From positions 1 through 10,223 of the forward strand of contig QULU01000075.1 in assembly GCA_003481775.1 (NCBI GenBank): DNA of 10,223 nt, written 5' to 3'. The translations under genes and the position numbers were made by a program. This document shows positions 1-10,094 of this stretch, in pieces. Source of the DNA: Clostridiaceae bacterium OM02-2AC. GTDB taxonomy: Bacteria > Bacillota_I > Bacilli_A > Erysipelotrichales > Erysipelotrichaceae. Position 1 is the first letter of the stretch, and each line of letters begins with the position of its first letter. The notes below the pieces were generated by a model that was given only the letters and a program-made list of their open reading frames with translations, did not search any database and was not told where the DNA came from.

Positions 1-40
1 AAAAATGGCATCAACCACATTTCCTTAGGTTGATGCCATT
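1..40 (-). terminator. Intrinsic terminator of the sigma-54 activator gene
   Basis: A perfect 13-bp inverted repeat (4-16 pairs with 28-40; arm AATGGCATCAACC) with an 11-nt loop is followed, reading the minus strand, by a run of T at the window edge (1-5). It begins 42 bases after the stop codon of the regulator at 83. The plus-strand side of the hairpin has no T run, so termination is predicted only for minus-strand transcripts. The U tract is cut by the window end, so its full length is unknown. Confidence 0.85.
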
Positions 41-82
41 GGCCTGTTTATCAGCACTTTTTTAGCTATATACGATAGTGTG

Positions 83-2854
83 TTATTCTGTGTCAAAGTT
101 ATCCATGATGTAAGCCACTTCTGTGTCAGAGATGCGGATTTGAAATTCCCGCTCAATAATCTTCATCGCTGTTCGGACAAGACGATACAGCTTTTCATTT
201 CGCTGAATACGTTCTCCGCAGGCATCATATTCCATCTCCGCCCCGCGGATACAGCGCTCAATCATACAGCCGACATGCATCATATAACCAATCAATATCC
301 GGTTATAGTCATCAATATCCCACATCTTGGATATAACCTGAAAGGATTTGCGTATCACATCATCTGCCTTTACCGGATCAAGGAAAACCAGAGATTCCTT
401 CAGAAAATTATTCATAACAATATTGGAGGAAACCGGCTCCCTGTCTTCAACACCAAGCGCCGTGGATATGATTTGTGCAATCTTCGCCAAACCGTCCTCC
501 AGAATGATTTTATCACTGGATATATACAGCGTATCCTCCAAATGCAAATCTCTGGCACCGACAACCGCAAGAATACGTTTATTTTCCAGATGCTTTTCTT
601 TAAAGGATTCGGTGTTGCAGGCAACGATATCGATGTGGTATTCGTCAATCGCCGGAATAGCGGAGCGAATCAGCTCACCCAGCTTGACTGCTGCCCCCTC
701 ACCGCTCAGACAGGTGGTCACAATGACATTCTGATGCAGAGCCTTTTGCTTGATTTCCTTGGAGTAAAGCTTTCCGATATAGGGAGTATAGCTTCGCAGC
801 TCACGATACAAATCATCCAGTGTATATTCACTCAGCATCGTTTTCCGCAGAGCTTCCAGTACAAACGGTGTGGATATCATATCTATTGTCTTTGTCGGGA
901 TACCGGTTTTCTGTGTGATGATTTCTCCAAAGGATAGCAGGGAGCCCATATCGACAAGGATGAGTACACCCTTCCCCTCATCTATTTCCTTCACCTTGCG
1001 TGTCACGGTTTCCAGAAAATCATCAACACTCTGATGCAGACTCATATCAAGCGCATGACCGTGTCGTGTATCCAGCAAGGCATTGGCAACATCCACCATA
1101 TTGCGTGCCACACCGTTTCCATGTGCCAGTGCAAGCAATGCTATTGCGCCGTTTACCTGCGGCTTATCCTTTTCAATACACAAAAACATTGTAAAGAAGA
1201 CAATTTCCTGCGGCGGAAATGGGATTTCCAGCTCCTTCTGCAGGAAGCTCATAATTTCCATTGCCACATGGTATTCATTCGGATTTTCACTCAGTACATC
1301 ATAGACATTGGGATTCAGCTCATGCTCCTTCCGCTTGTTTTCAAGCAATGCGGAAATATGCAGTGCCATAGCTGTATATACCTTTTTGGATATCGGATAG
1401 CCAAGCCGCTGCTGAGCCAGCTGGAGTGCAACCTCCACCGCATGATATACATGAATCGGAACGATTTTATACAGCATAGCTTCACTTCCGGATTCTTCGA
1501 TCTGGTTGCTGAGGGTCTTGATATAGGTTTCAATATAGGTGCGCATATGACGGTTGATATTCGCATTATCAAAGCCCCTTGCCTCATAATCCTGAAACCG
1601 CCGATTCATTTCCTGATAAATATTCAAAAACTCTCCGTCATAGTGTTCCAGCTTTGTTTCCTGATCATAAACGAAGACCTCCTGATCATGCATGGTCAGA
1701 AAATCATCGACCTCCTTCTGCTTGCCGGAATTTAATAGACCGTGATAAATATGCTCCTGCAACAAGGACAAAGTGATGCGGATTACGTCATCCTGACGGG
1801 ATATGTGCTCCAGAAAGCCGTTGGCACACAACAGGCGGATATCCGCCTTCAGCTGTCCGATGTTCCCCTTGCAATCATAGGACAGCAATGCCCGCATGAC
1901 CTTAGCCTTTACCTGAATAGGGATTTTAACCTGATTATATTCCTGACGGAAAAATTTTTCAATCAGCTCATACCGCTCTTCAATGGAGCGCTCCTCCAGA
2001 GAAGGCATGGTGATCGTCATCGGAATTCTTCGTAAAAAGGTCTGAAGCAGACTGGATTCCAGGTTTTCCGTTGTCGCGGCGATGATCAGAACTCTGGCAT
2101 CCTTGCTTGTTTCATTGGCTCCCAGCTTGCGGTATTCTCCCTTGTCCAAAAGCATAAACAGCATTTCCTGTCCCTCTGGAGGCAGCCGGTGAATTTCATC
2201 AAGAAAGAGGACACCGTTTTGTGCCTTTTCCACCAGACCTTCACTTTCCCGGTCTGCGCCGGTATAGGCACCCTTCACATATCCGAACAGCTGACCCAGC
2301 AGAAGCTGTGGATTGTCCGCATACTCGGCACAGTTAAAAATAACGAACGGTGCAGTCTTTTGCAATACACCGTGATCCTTGGCATACTGATACATGATTT
2401 CCGCAAACATCGTCTTACCGGCACCGGTTGGGCCAACCAGTAGTGTATGCAGGCCAAACGGTGGATAGATCATGGCCGCCTTTGCCTTGTTAATCATCGT
2501 CTTCAGACTTTTATCACTGCCGATGAGCTTATCAAAATCATTTTCGGTATAACCTTCTCCTCGATTCTGCAGATATTCCTGCAGTGAGGGAACAGCAAAG
2601 CATTCCAGTGAATGTGCCAACAGAGCCTCCATGCGTTCCCTGTCAAAATAATAAACCGGTCTTCCGGTAATCTTGATAACTGCATTCTCCTGAAAAAGCT
2701 GATTTAGTTCTTTACTTACATTTGCCCGATCCATCCCCATGAATTCAGATAGCTGCTGTGCGCTGACCCCCTCATAGCCTTCTTCTATGGAAGAAAGGCT
2801 GATGTCTGCACAAAGTTGCTTCAATGTGTCTGCTACCCTGGATTTTCTCCGCAT
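83..2854 (-). CDS. LevR/ManR-type sigma-54-dependent activator with PRD and PTS-like domains
   Basis: Cytoplasmic transcription activator of 923 aa that should open sigma-54 promoters of a PTS operon in response to PTS phosphorylation. Domains in order: winged helix-turn-helix (about 1-70); AAA+ sigma-54 interaction domain (about 108-370) with Walker A GPTGAGKT (141-148), GAYTGA (195-200, a Phe-to-Tyr form of the sigma-54-contacting GAFTGA loop), Walker B VLFLDE (215-220) and Arg-finger region LRRIP (274-278); PRD1 (about 405-510, His468 or His471, and His499); EIIA-Man-like domain (about 567-690, His578 in LAHGNG); EIIB-like domain (about 706-800, Cys715 in TTCLSGEG); C-terminal PRD2 (about 820-923, His860 in MMHVGCMIER). 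This order and length match Bacillus subtilis LevR, where the EIIA-like and last PRD histidines are phosphorylated with opposite effects; the correspondence of His578 and His860 is my inference. ATG 2854 has a GAGGTG site 5 bases upstream. The gene is monocistronic. Its target is not visible in the window. Confidence 0.93.
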   Translation of the reverse strand: MRRKSRVADTLKQLCADISLSSIEEGYEGVSAQQLSEFMGMDRANVSKELNQLFQENAVIKITGRPVYYFDRERMEALLAHSLECFAVPSLQEYLQNRGEGYTENDFDKLIGSDKSLKTMINKAKAAMIYPPFGLHTLLVGPTGAGKTMFAEIMYQYAKDHGVLQKTAPFVIFNCAEYADNPQLLLGQLFGYVKGAYTGADRESEGLVEKAQNGVLFLDEIHRLPPEGQEMLFMLLDKGEYRKLGANETSKDARVLIIAATTENLESSLLQTFLRRIPMTITMPSLEERSIEERYELIEKFFRQEYNQVKIPIQVKAKVMRALLSYDCKGNIGQLKADIRLLCANGFLEHISRQDDVIRITLSLLQEHIYHGLLNSGKQKEVDDFLTMHDQEVFVYDQETKLEHYDGEFLNIYQEMNRRFQDYEARGFDNANINRHMRTYIETYIKTLSNQIEESGSEAMLYKIVPIHVYHAVEVALQLAQQRLGYPISKKVYTAMALHISALLENKRKEHELNPNVYDVLSENPNEYHVAMEIMSFLQKELEIPFPPQEIVFFTMFLCIEKDKPQVNGAIALLALAHGNGVARNMVDVANALLDTRHGHALDMSLHQSVDDFLETVTRKVKEIDEGKGVLILVDMGSLLSFGEIITQKTGIPTKTIDMISTPFVLEALRKTMLSEYTLDDLYRELRSYTPYIGKLYSKEIKQKALHQNVIVTTCLSGEGAAVKLGELIRSAIPAIDEYHIDIVACNTESFKEKHLENKRILAVVGARDLHLEDTLYISSDKIILEDGLAKIAQIISTALGVEDREPVSSNIVMNNFLKESLVFLDPVKADDVIRKSFQVISKMWDIDDYNRILIGYMMHVGCMIERCIRGAEMEYDACGERIQRNEKLYRLVRTAMKIIEREFQIRISDTEVAYIMDNFDTE

Positions 2855-2890
2855 GTTTTCACCTCTTTATTCTGATACGTGTTCAATGCG

Positions 2891-2919
2891 ATTATAAGTT
2901 ATAAGTATTTGAAAGTCAA
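2891..2919 (-). promoter_or_regulatory. Sigma-A promoter of the LevR-like regulator
   Basis: On the minus strand the -35 TTGACT (2914-2919) is separated by exactly 17 bases from a consensus -10 TATAAT (2891-2896). Transcription would start near 2884, about 30 bases before the ATG at 2854. This leaves a short leader with room for the GAGGTG ribosome binding site but not for an attenuator. The near-consensus match suggests the regulator is made constitutively and is controlled mainly after translation by phosphorylation. Confidence 0.85.
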
Positions 2920-3130
2920 AATGTCTGTGTGAATTTCCTGAATTTTACTTTACATAAGCAGGCGGTTTCATGTAGAATACACGTTCCATTTACATAATAG
3001 CATTTATTTTCCAGCTTTCTTTACAAAATAACTTGCATAATAGAAATCAGATTGCTATGTGATTTACTATGTTGATACTGTTTCTTTTTAATTGCCTATT
3101 TTAATAGCTAAGGGGCATAAAATATCATAA

Positions 3131-3158
3131 AGAAAAACCCCGCATATCACGAGGCTTT
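3131..3158 (-). terminator. Intrinsic terminator at the end of the glucoside operon
   Basis: Reading the minus strand, AAAGCCTCG (3150-3158) pairs with CGGGGTTTT (3134-3142), giving 9 bp with two G-U wobbles around a 7-nt loop. A T-rich tract (TTTTTCTTT) follows. It lies about 80 bases after the stop codon of the standalone EIIC and upstream of the regulator promoter. It therefore separates the two transcription units. Confidence 0.75.
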
Positions 3159-3239
3159 CCATAATAAATTACTTACATTGTTTCTTATTTTGTATCAAGT
3201 ATCCTTAGCATATTATTCATATAACAAGTATATACTTAC

Positions 3240-5767
<2,528 letters not shown>

Positions 5768-5808
5768 TTATCTCCTTATCTTTATCATTTTAAGGTAACG
5801 TTTCCCTT

Positions 5809-7236
5809 TTACAGGATTTCGCCCTGTGATGCAATCAATTGCTTGTACCATGCAAATGATTTCTTCTTATAACGGTTGTACGTCCCTGTCTGATCATCAT
5901 AACGATCAACGAAAACGACACCATAACGTTTTTTTATTTCACCTGTACTGGCACTGATCAGATCGACAGGCGCCCACATATAGTATCCGATACAGGTGAC
6001 GCCATCCTCAATTATAGCTTTTTCCATCTGTTCAATATGCTCACGCATATAAGCGATACGGTAATCATCTTCTACGGTTCCATTTTCCAAAACGTCGTCA
6101 CAGCCAATTCCATTTTCCGTAATCATAATTGGTTTTCCGTATCTTCTATCCATATAAATCAAAGCATTTCTAAGACCAATCGGATCGTCCTCCCAGCCCC
6201 ATGCATTCGTTTTTAGCATCGGATTTCTATATCCATTGAAAAAACCATTTTTATAGCCGCGATTTTCCGCTGCTGCCATTCCACTTGAATAATAATTCAT
6301 ACCATAAAAGTCAATTGTTCCTTTTCTTAGTATGCTACGATCCTCTTCTGTCCAGTCGAGCGTAATACCTTTTTTCTCATATTCATGCAGTTTATACTTC
6401 GGATACTGCCCTTTCATAAGTACATCAGTTAGATATAAATCCTTATCCAGACTATGCAAGACTGCCAGATTATCTTCTGCGGAACTCGTTGCGGCATATT
6501 GCGGTACAAAGCACAAGGTACATCCAATTTGATTCTCTGGATCAATTTCATGTCCCAGCAACACAGCTTTTGCACTGGCAAGCAGGATATTCAGACTAGC
6601 AGTCGCCAACCCTTGAGGCGGATTTTTCATTTTATTAAAATTCAAACCGCTTCCCAATTCCGCATAGACCTCGTTATAATCATCATTATCATAAAATACA
6701 GCATGATTTACTTCATTAAAGGTAAGCCAGTACTTCACTTTTCCTTTGAATTCTGTAAACAATGTTTTTGCCACCTTCAAATAAATGTCAATCATATCCT
6801 TACTCATCCAGGTATTGTATTTACGAACAAGATGAATAGGCACTTCTGCATGCAAAATCGTCACCAAAGGCTCAATATTATATTTCAAAAGCTCATCAAT
6901 CACATTGTGATAGAATCGCAGACCCTCCGGATTTGGCGTCTTTTCCTCACCTGTTGGATATATTCTCGTCCAGTCCATCGACAGGCGATAGCTCTTCAAG
7001 CCTAATTCAGCCATCAAAGCAATATCTTCTTTATAACGATGGTAAAAATCATTCCCTGTATGTGAGGGATAATAAACACCCTTTTCAATTTCACCGGTAT
7101 GACCTCTTGGGGTATCCTTGGTTCCTGCAGTTAGCAAATCATGTGTATTGATTCCCTTACCGCCTTCATCAAAACCACCCTCATGCTGACAGGCAGCTAC
7201 TCCGCCTCCCCAAAAAAAGCCTTTATCTAATTTCAT
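5809..7236 (-). CDS. bglA: 6-phospho-beta-glucosidase, GH1 (first of tandem pair)
   Basis: Cytoplasmic GH1 enzyme, 475 aa from the chosen start, cleaving 6-phospho-beta-glucosides delivered by the EIIBCA encoded just upstream. Catalytic acid/base is Glu175 in TFNEVN and the nucleophile is Glu374 in ITENG. The phosphate-binding triad is Ser430, Lys436 and Tyr438 (STGEIKKRYG). Gln17 (AACQHEGG) and His129 (LHAEVP) fit the glucose subsite. A longer frame opens at ATG 7251, but that ATG lies against the ribosome binding site itself. ATG 7236 has GGAGG (7245-7249) at 8 bases and gives the N terminus MKLDKGFFWGGG, which aligns with the [12 protein letters not shown] of its paralog, so 7236 is the likely start. 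It follows the EIIBCA stop by 17 bases. The two GH1 proteins share long identical blocks, for example IDELLKY and [18 protein letters not shown]. Duplication followed by divergence is likely. Confidence 0.93.
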   Translation of the reverse strand: MKLDKGFFWGGGVAACQHEGGFDEGGKGINTHDLLTAGTKDTPRGHTGEIEKGVYYPSHTGNDFYHRYKEDIALMAELGLKSYRLSMDWTRIYPTGEEKTPNPEGLRFYHNVIDELLKYNIEPLVTILHAEVPIHLVRKYNTWMSKDMIDIYLKVAKTLFTEFKGKVKYWLTFNEVNHAVFYDNDDYNEVYAELGSGLNFNKMKNPPQGLATASLNILLASAKAVLLGHEIDPENQIGCTLCFVPQYAATSSAEDNLAVLHSLDKDLYLTDVLMKGQYPKYKLHEYEKKGITLDWTEEDRSILRKGTIDFYGMNYYSSGMAAAENRGYKNGFFNGYRNPMLKTNAWGWEDDPIGLRNALIYMDRRYGKPIMITENGIGCDDVLENGTVEDDYRIAYMREHIEQMEKAIIEDGVTCIGYYMWAPVDLISASTGEIKKRYGVVFVDRYDDQTGTYNRYKKKSFAWYKQLIASQGEIL

Positions 7237-7244
7237 ATCATTAT

Positions 7245-7249
7245 CCTCC
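7245..7249 (-). promoter_or_regulatory. Ribosome binding site deciding the start of glucosidase 1
   Basis: GGAGG reads on the minus strand 8 bases before ATG 7236. The alternative ATG at 7251 directly abuts this motif and has no Shine-Dalgarno sequence of its own at proper distance, so it is very unlikely to be used. Confidence 0.8.
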
Positions 7250-7253
7250 ATAT

Positions 7254-9122
7254 CTACATTAAAACAAACATTATTTCACTTGTATCATCATTGCTTGGAA
7301 TAACATCCAGAAAATCCTTTGTATTTGTAATAACCACAATTACGGTTGTATCAAAGCCTTCCCTTTTTATCTCCTTAGCATTAAAGGAACATAACGTATC
7401 ACCACATGTAACCTGTTGTCCTTCTTTTACACATGCTTCAAAATATTTTCCTTCCAAATTCACTGTATCAAGACCAATGTGAATCAAAATCTCAATACCT
7501 TCTTCTGTTTTTATACCATAGGCATGCTTTGTTGGGAACACACTCGCAATAACTCCTGAAGCAGGCGCTTTTATTTCAATTTCTTCTTTATCCTCCGGAA
7601 TTATAGCGATTCCTTTTCCAATGGCTTCTGAAGCAAAAGCCCTGTCCTTAACCTTATTTAATGGGATAACTTTTCCCTCGGTTACTGTTTTTAAAATCAC
7701 TTTTTCCATATTGCTGTTAACTTTTTCAATAGAAACAATTTTTTCTTTTTTATCTCTCGGAATCCCTATGCCATAGGCAACCAGAACTGATGTGACAAAA
7801 CCGGCAGCTACTGCAACAATGATACCGATTTGATTCATAATACCACCTGTCATATAAGTAGGAAATGACATTAATCCCCACACATAGCCATAGGTTTTTA
7901 CACCCATTAATCCAGAAATAGTGCCACCGACTAAGCCTGCACATATCGTTGCGATAAACGGTCTTCTAAATTTAGCAAAGACGCCATATAATGCAGGCTC
8001 TGTAATTCCCATAATGGCGGAGAATGAAGTTGTGCCAAATAACTCCAATTCTTTTTCACGCTCTGGTGTTTTTATTTTTTTGAATTCTTTGCGGGCCCTT
8101 AGATAATATCCTAATGCTGCACCGCCGACAGCCATATCAGATATTAATGATGTAGGAAGTAGCGGATCATACCCCCACATGGATAAATTATTTAACGTGA
8201 TCGGTGTCATAAATGCTCCTGCACCTGTAATCATGATAATTGGATTTACAGCCGCTTTAATGGCAGAGGCCACCGGTAATCCAAATGTATTCAATATCCA
8301 CATAAACGCTGCACCCATAGCCTCACTTAACACATTACCAATCGGGCCAAAAAAGAATAGTACAATCGGATATGTAATCAATAAGGCAAGGGAAGGAACC
8401 AGGAAGAAATGAAGCTTTTTTGGCATAACCTTATTTAATGTTTTTATAACGATACTTAAAATCCATACACCTAACAGGGCCGGTATAAAGGAGCGTGTAT
8501 ATGTTACTGTCTGCAGTGAAATGCCAAACAACGATAAGCCTTCCACACCATCAATGCTTGGAATCACCATCGCAAAGGTCAATGCCATAGCAATATAAGG
8601 GCTGATATTCAGTCTTTTTGCAAGACCAGCAGCGATTAAAACGGGTAAATAAGTAAACACCCCGGATGATAATGCGTCCAATACGTTATATGTAGGGGAT
8701 ACATAGGCCTCCAGTAATCCAAAAACGGAAGCGATTGATAGTATTGAGGAAATGACTCCGGCTGCCAGTAGCACTTCTAAAAATGGATTGATGGAATCAC
8801 CGATGACAGCCAAAATGGAAGTGATATATGCCCCTGCATTTCGTGGCTTTTCTGCTTTTTGATTGTTGTTCTGATCAATATCAATCATCTGGACAAGTTC
8901 CTCATAAACCTCGCCAACCTGTGTACCAATGATAACCTGATATGCAACATCATTGGATAAAACATCAATAACATCATCCAGCTTTCTTATTTCTTCAGTT
9001 TTTGGTTTGTTTCTGTCTTTTAGCTTAAATCGCAATCTTGTGACACAATGTGTTAAAGTTATGATATTATCTTTTCCGCCGATTAAATCAATAATAGCCT
9101 TATTCAATTCTTCATATTTCAT
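7254..9122 (-). CDS. bglP: Beta-glucoside-specific PTS transporter, EIIBCA
   Basis: A 622-aa membrane permease that imports a beta-glucoside and phosphorylates it at C6 using phosphate from HPr. Order EIIB-EIIC-EIIA. EIIB (about 1-80) carries the phosphocysteine Cys26 in THCVTRLRF. EIIC (about 100-455) is polytopic with LFGISL (198-203), FGPIG (258-262), NNLSMWGYDP (311-320) and an intact GITEP (372-376). EIIA of the glucose type (about 470-610) has His533 (TKHAYG) and the phosphohistidine His548 (LIHIGLDTV). Length is typical of BglF/BglP. Its ATG overlaps the bglG stop (TAATG), with GGAG 8 bases upstream. In this family the EIIB also phosphorylates the antiterminator when no substrate is present. 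Position next to BglG and two phospho-beta-glucosidases supports beta-glucoside specificity. One oddity: the GLHH/LHW-type His that I expect near residue 302 is absent (sequence ITGAGAF). Exact substrate is unknown. Confidence 0.93.
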   Translation of the reverse strand: MKYEELNKAIIDLIGGKDNIITLTHCVTRLRFKLKDRNKPKTEEIRKLDDVIDVLSNDVAYQVIIGTQVGEVYEELVQMIDIDQNNNQKAEKPRNAGAYITSILAVIGDSINPFLEVLLAAGVISSILSIASVFGLLEAYVSPTYNVLDALSSGVFTYLPVLIAAGLAKRLNISPYIAMALTFAMVIPSIDGVEGLSLFGISLQTVTYTRSFIPALLGVWILSIVIKTLNKVMPKKLHFFLVPSLALLITYPIVLFFFGPIGNVLSEAMGAAFMWILNTFGLPVASAIKAAVNPIIMITGAGAFMTPITLNNLSMWGYDPLLPTSLISDMAVGGAALGYYLRARKEFKKIKTPEREKELELFGTTSFSAIMGITEPALYGVFAKFRRPFIATICAGLVGGTISGLMGVKTYGYVWGLMSFPTYMTGGIMNQIGIIVAVAAGFVTSVLVAYGIGIPRDKKEKIVSIEKVNSNMEKVILKTVTEGKVIPLNKVKDRAFASEAIGKGIAIIPEDKEEIEIKAPASGVIASVFPTKHAYGIKTEEGIEILIHIGLDTVNLEGKYFEACVKEGQQVTCGDTLCSFNAKEIKREGFDTTVIVVITNTKDFLDVIPSNDDTSEIMFVLM

Positions 9123-9973
9123 TATCTTATCTCCAATCTTTCTGTTACCCGATGAAGATGTATCATCAAATACACCTCTTCATCATGACTGATATCTGAT
9201 CTGTACTGTGATTTAATATACTTTTTTATCTTTTGTACTGCCTCAAATTCGCTTGGATAGGTTTGGCTGATTTGCTTGTAAAGCCTAAAAGAATTATCTT
9301 TCGTTTCAAAGATATGACCTTCAAATATTCTCTGAACAAAATATTGTAAATGCGTAAAGAACCGTATGTAATTTATTGAGTTTTCATCCAGCACCATTCT
9401 GAAATGTTTTTCAATAATAGAAATAATATCACTTATCGCATTGATTTCTTTCAATCTGATATCTTTATTTCCATTGAATTCTTCCACCATATTGATGAAA
9501 TGAAGCGCTAGTGCGACAGCCTCATCATCCGGTATCTGTACCTTCTTTTGCTCCCTAATCATCTGTAAAGCAATTAATCCAGCGTCGAAATATTTCGGAT
9601 AAAACCTTTTTACATCCCAATACAACGGGCTTTTTATAAATTGCTGCTTTTCAGCGCGCTTAATGACATAGTCAATGTGATCAAGCAAGGTCAAAACCAG
9701 AGAGTCACTGGCAGTGATACCCAAAGTATTCTCTGCTTCCGTGATTATCCGTTGAACAAGCAAAATATCCTCTGCATCAGAATGAGCCAGTAAATAACTG
9801 AAATGATCCAGCATATCATAAGAATCAAGAATATACAGCTTTTCGATATCTTTTTCTTCTATTGACTGTCCTTTCTTTTTTCTTACACCAATGCCTTTAG
9901 ATACTACTATGATTTCATGTCCACCACGTTTAACTAACGCAACATTGTTGTTGAGAATCTGCGTAATCTTCAT
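9122..9973 (-). CDS. bglG: BglG/LicT-family transcriptional antiterminator
   Basis: A 283-aa RNA-binding antiterminator. The N-terminal CAT domain (about 1-55, MKITQILNNN) binds the RAT hairpin in the operon leader and blocks the terminator. PRD1 (about 65-170) has His99 (LLDHI) and His158 (LALHFIN); PRD2 (about 171-283) has His208 (FTHLQ) and His272 (MIHLHR). These four match the four regulatory histidines of B. subtilis LicT nearly position for position. By analogy EIIB phosphorylates PRD1 to inactivate it and HPr phosphorylates PRD2 to activate it. A longer frame begins at a TTG (9991), but AAGGAGGT (9980-9987) lies 6 bases before ATG 9973, whose product starts exactly like LicT (MKI..NNN). 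The CAT positions equivalent to LicT Gly26, Arg27 and Phe31 are Ser25, Lys26 and Val30 here, while Asn10 is kept. The stop overlaps the EIIBCA start by one base. Confidence 0.94.
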   Translation of the reverse strand: MKITQILNNNVALVKRGGHEIIVVSKGIGVRKKKGQSIEEKDIEKLYILDSYDMLDHFSYLLAHSDAEDILLVQRIITEAENTLGITASDSLVLTLLDHIDYVIKRAEKQQFIKSPLYWDVKRFYPKYFDAGLIALQMIREQKKVQIPDDEAVALALHFINMVEEFNGNKDIRLKEINAISDIISIIEKHFRMVLDENSINYIRFFTHLQYFVQRIFEGHIFETKDNSFRLYKQISQTYPSEFEAVQKIKKYIKSQYRSDISHDEEVYLMIHLHRVTERLEIR

Positions 9974-9979
9974 ATTTCG

Positions 9980-9987
9980 ACCTCCTT
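9980..9987 (-). promoter_or_regulatory. Strong ribosome binding site of bglG
   Basis: AAGGAGGT reads on the minus strand with 6 bases to ATG 9973. It lies only a few bases after the U tract of the leader terminator. It rules out the upstream in-frame TTG at 9991 as start. Confidence 0.85.
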
Positions 9988-9993
9988 CCAAAT

Positions 9994-10042
9994 AAAAAAC
10001 TCAAGAAAACCGCGATAGTACTAGTTCGCTTGTTTTCTTGAG
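9994..10042 (-). terminator. Conditional leader terminator of the glucoside operon
   Basis: On the minus strand CTCAAGAAAAC (10032-10042) pairs perfectly with GTTTTCTTGAG (10000-10010), an 11-bp stem. A shorter inner pairing (GCGA with TCGC) sits inside, and TTTTTT (9994-9999) follows. It sits between promoter and bglG, so it would stop transcription before the first gene. Its ascending arm shares the four bases CTCA (10039-10042) with the RAT, so the two structures exclude each other. Confidence 0.9.
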
Positions 10043-10070
10043 CTCTGCCTTTATTCAAGTAACATACTCA
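10039..10070 (-). promoter_or_regulatory. Ribonucleic antiterminator (RAT) for BglG
   Basis: A 32-nt element on the minus strand. The lower stem is TGAG (10067-10070) with CTCA (10039-10042), and the upper stem is CTT with AAG around a GAATA loop. Between them are the asymmetric internal-loop sequences typical of RATs. The core words TGTTACT and AGGCA match the LicT/BglG-type consensus as I recall it (TGTTACTG and CAGGCAAAACC). The 3' end overlaps the terminator's ascending arm, the standard geometry for antitermination. The lower stem and the tail differ from the consensus GG/CC pair, so the fold is inferred by hand. Confidence 0.75.
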
Positions 10071-10072
10071 GC

Positions 10073-10094
10073 ATTACGACTCCGGCGCCGTAAT
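10073..10094 (-). repeat. Leader hairpin directly upstream of the RAT
   Basis: ATTACG (10089-10094 on the minus strand) pairs with CGTAAT (10073-10078) across a 10-nt GC-rich loop containing CGCCGG. It ends two bases before the RAT begins. It lacks a U tract and is not a terminator. Its role is unknown; stacking on the RAT or insulating it from the upstream leader are possibilities. Confidence 0.5.

Larger units (their letters stand above)
2855..3239. other. 385-base intergenic region between operon end and regulator gene
   Basis: This AT-rich gap holds the terminator of the glucoside operon (3131-3158) and the sigma-A promoter of the sigma-54 regulator (2891-2919). A 12-bp perfect palindrome, AAGTATATACTT (3226-3237), lies just after the EIIC stop codon. 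I see no supportable small gene on either strand, and no TGGCAC-N5-TTGC type sigma-54 promoter. The stretch 2920-3130 holds no element I can name with confidence. Confidence 0.7.

Noticed and set aside
80..937. A 285-codon open frame on the plus strand, and others such as 1034-1735
   Set aside because: They lie antisense to the regulator gene, whose domains and motifs are unmistakable on the minus strand. The plus-strand translations show no recognisable domain and no evident ribosome binding site.
2957..2970. cre-like TGAAACCGCCTGCT (minus strand) upstream of the regulator promoter
   Set aside because: Only 12 of 14 matches, and it lies about 40 bases upstream of the -35 in a place with no clear effect. 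Several such matches are expected by chance in 10 kb.
3226..3237. Perfect 12-bp palindrome AAGTATATACTT after the EIIC stop codon
   Set aside because: AT-rich, no T tract, and downstream of all operon genes; chance is the simplest explanation.
6454..7005. A 183-codon plus-strand open frame
   Set aside because: Antisense shadow of glucosidase 1; the translation is rich in His, Gln and Cys and has no family motif.
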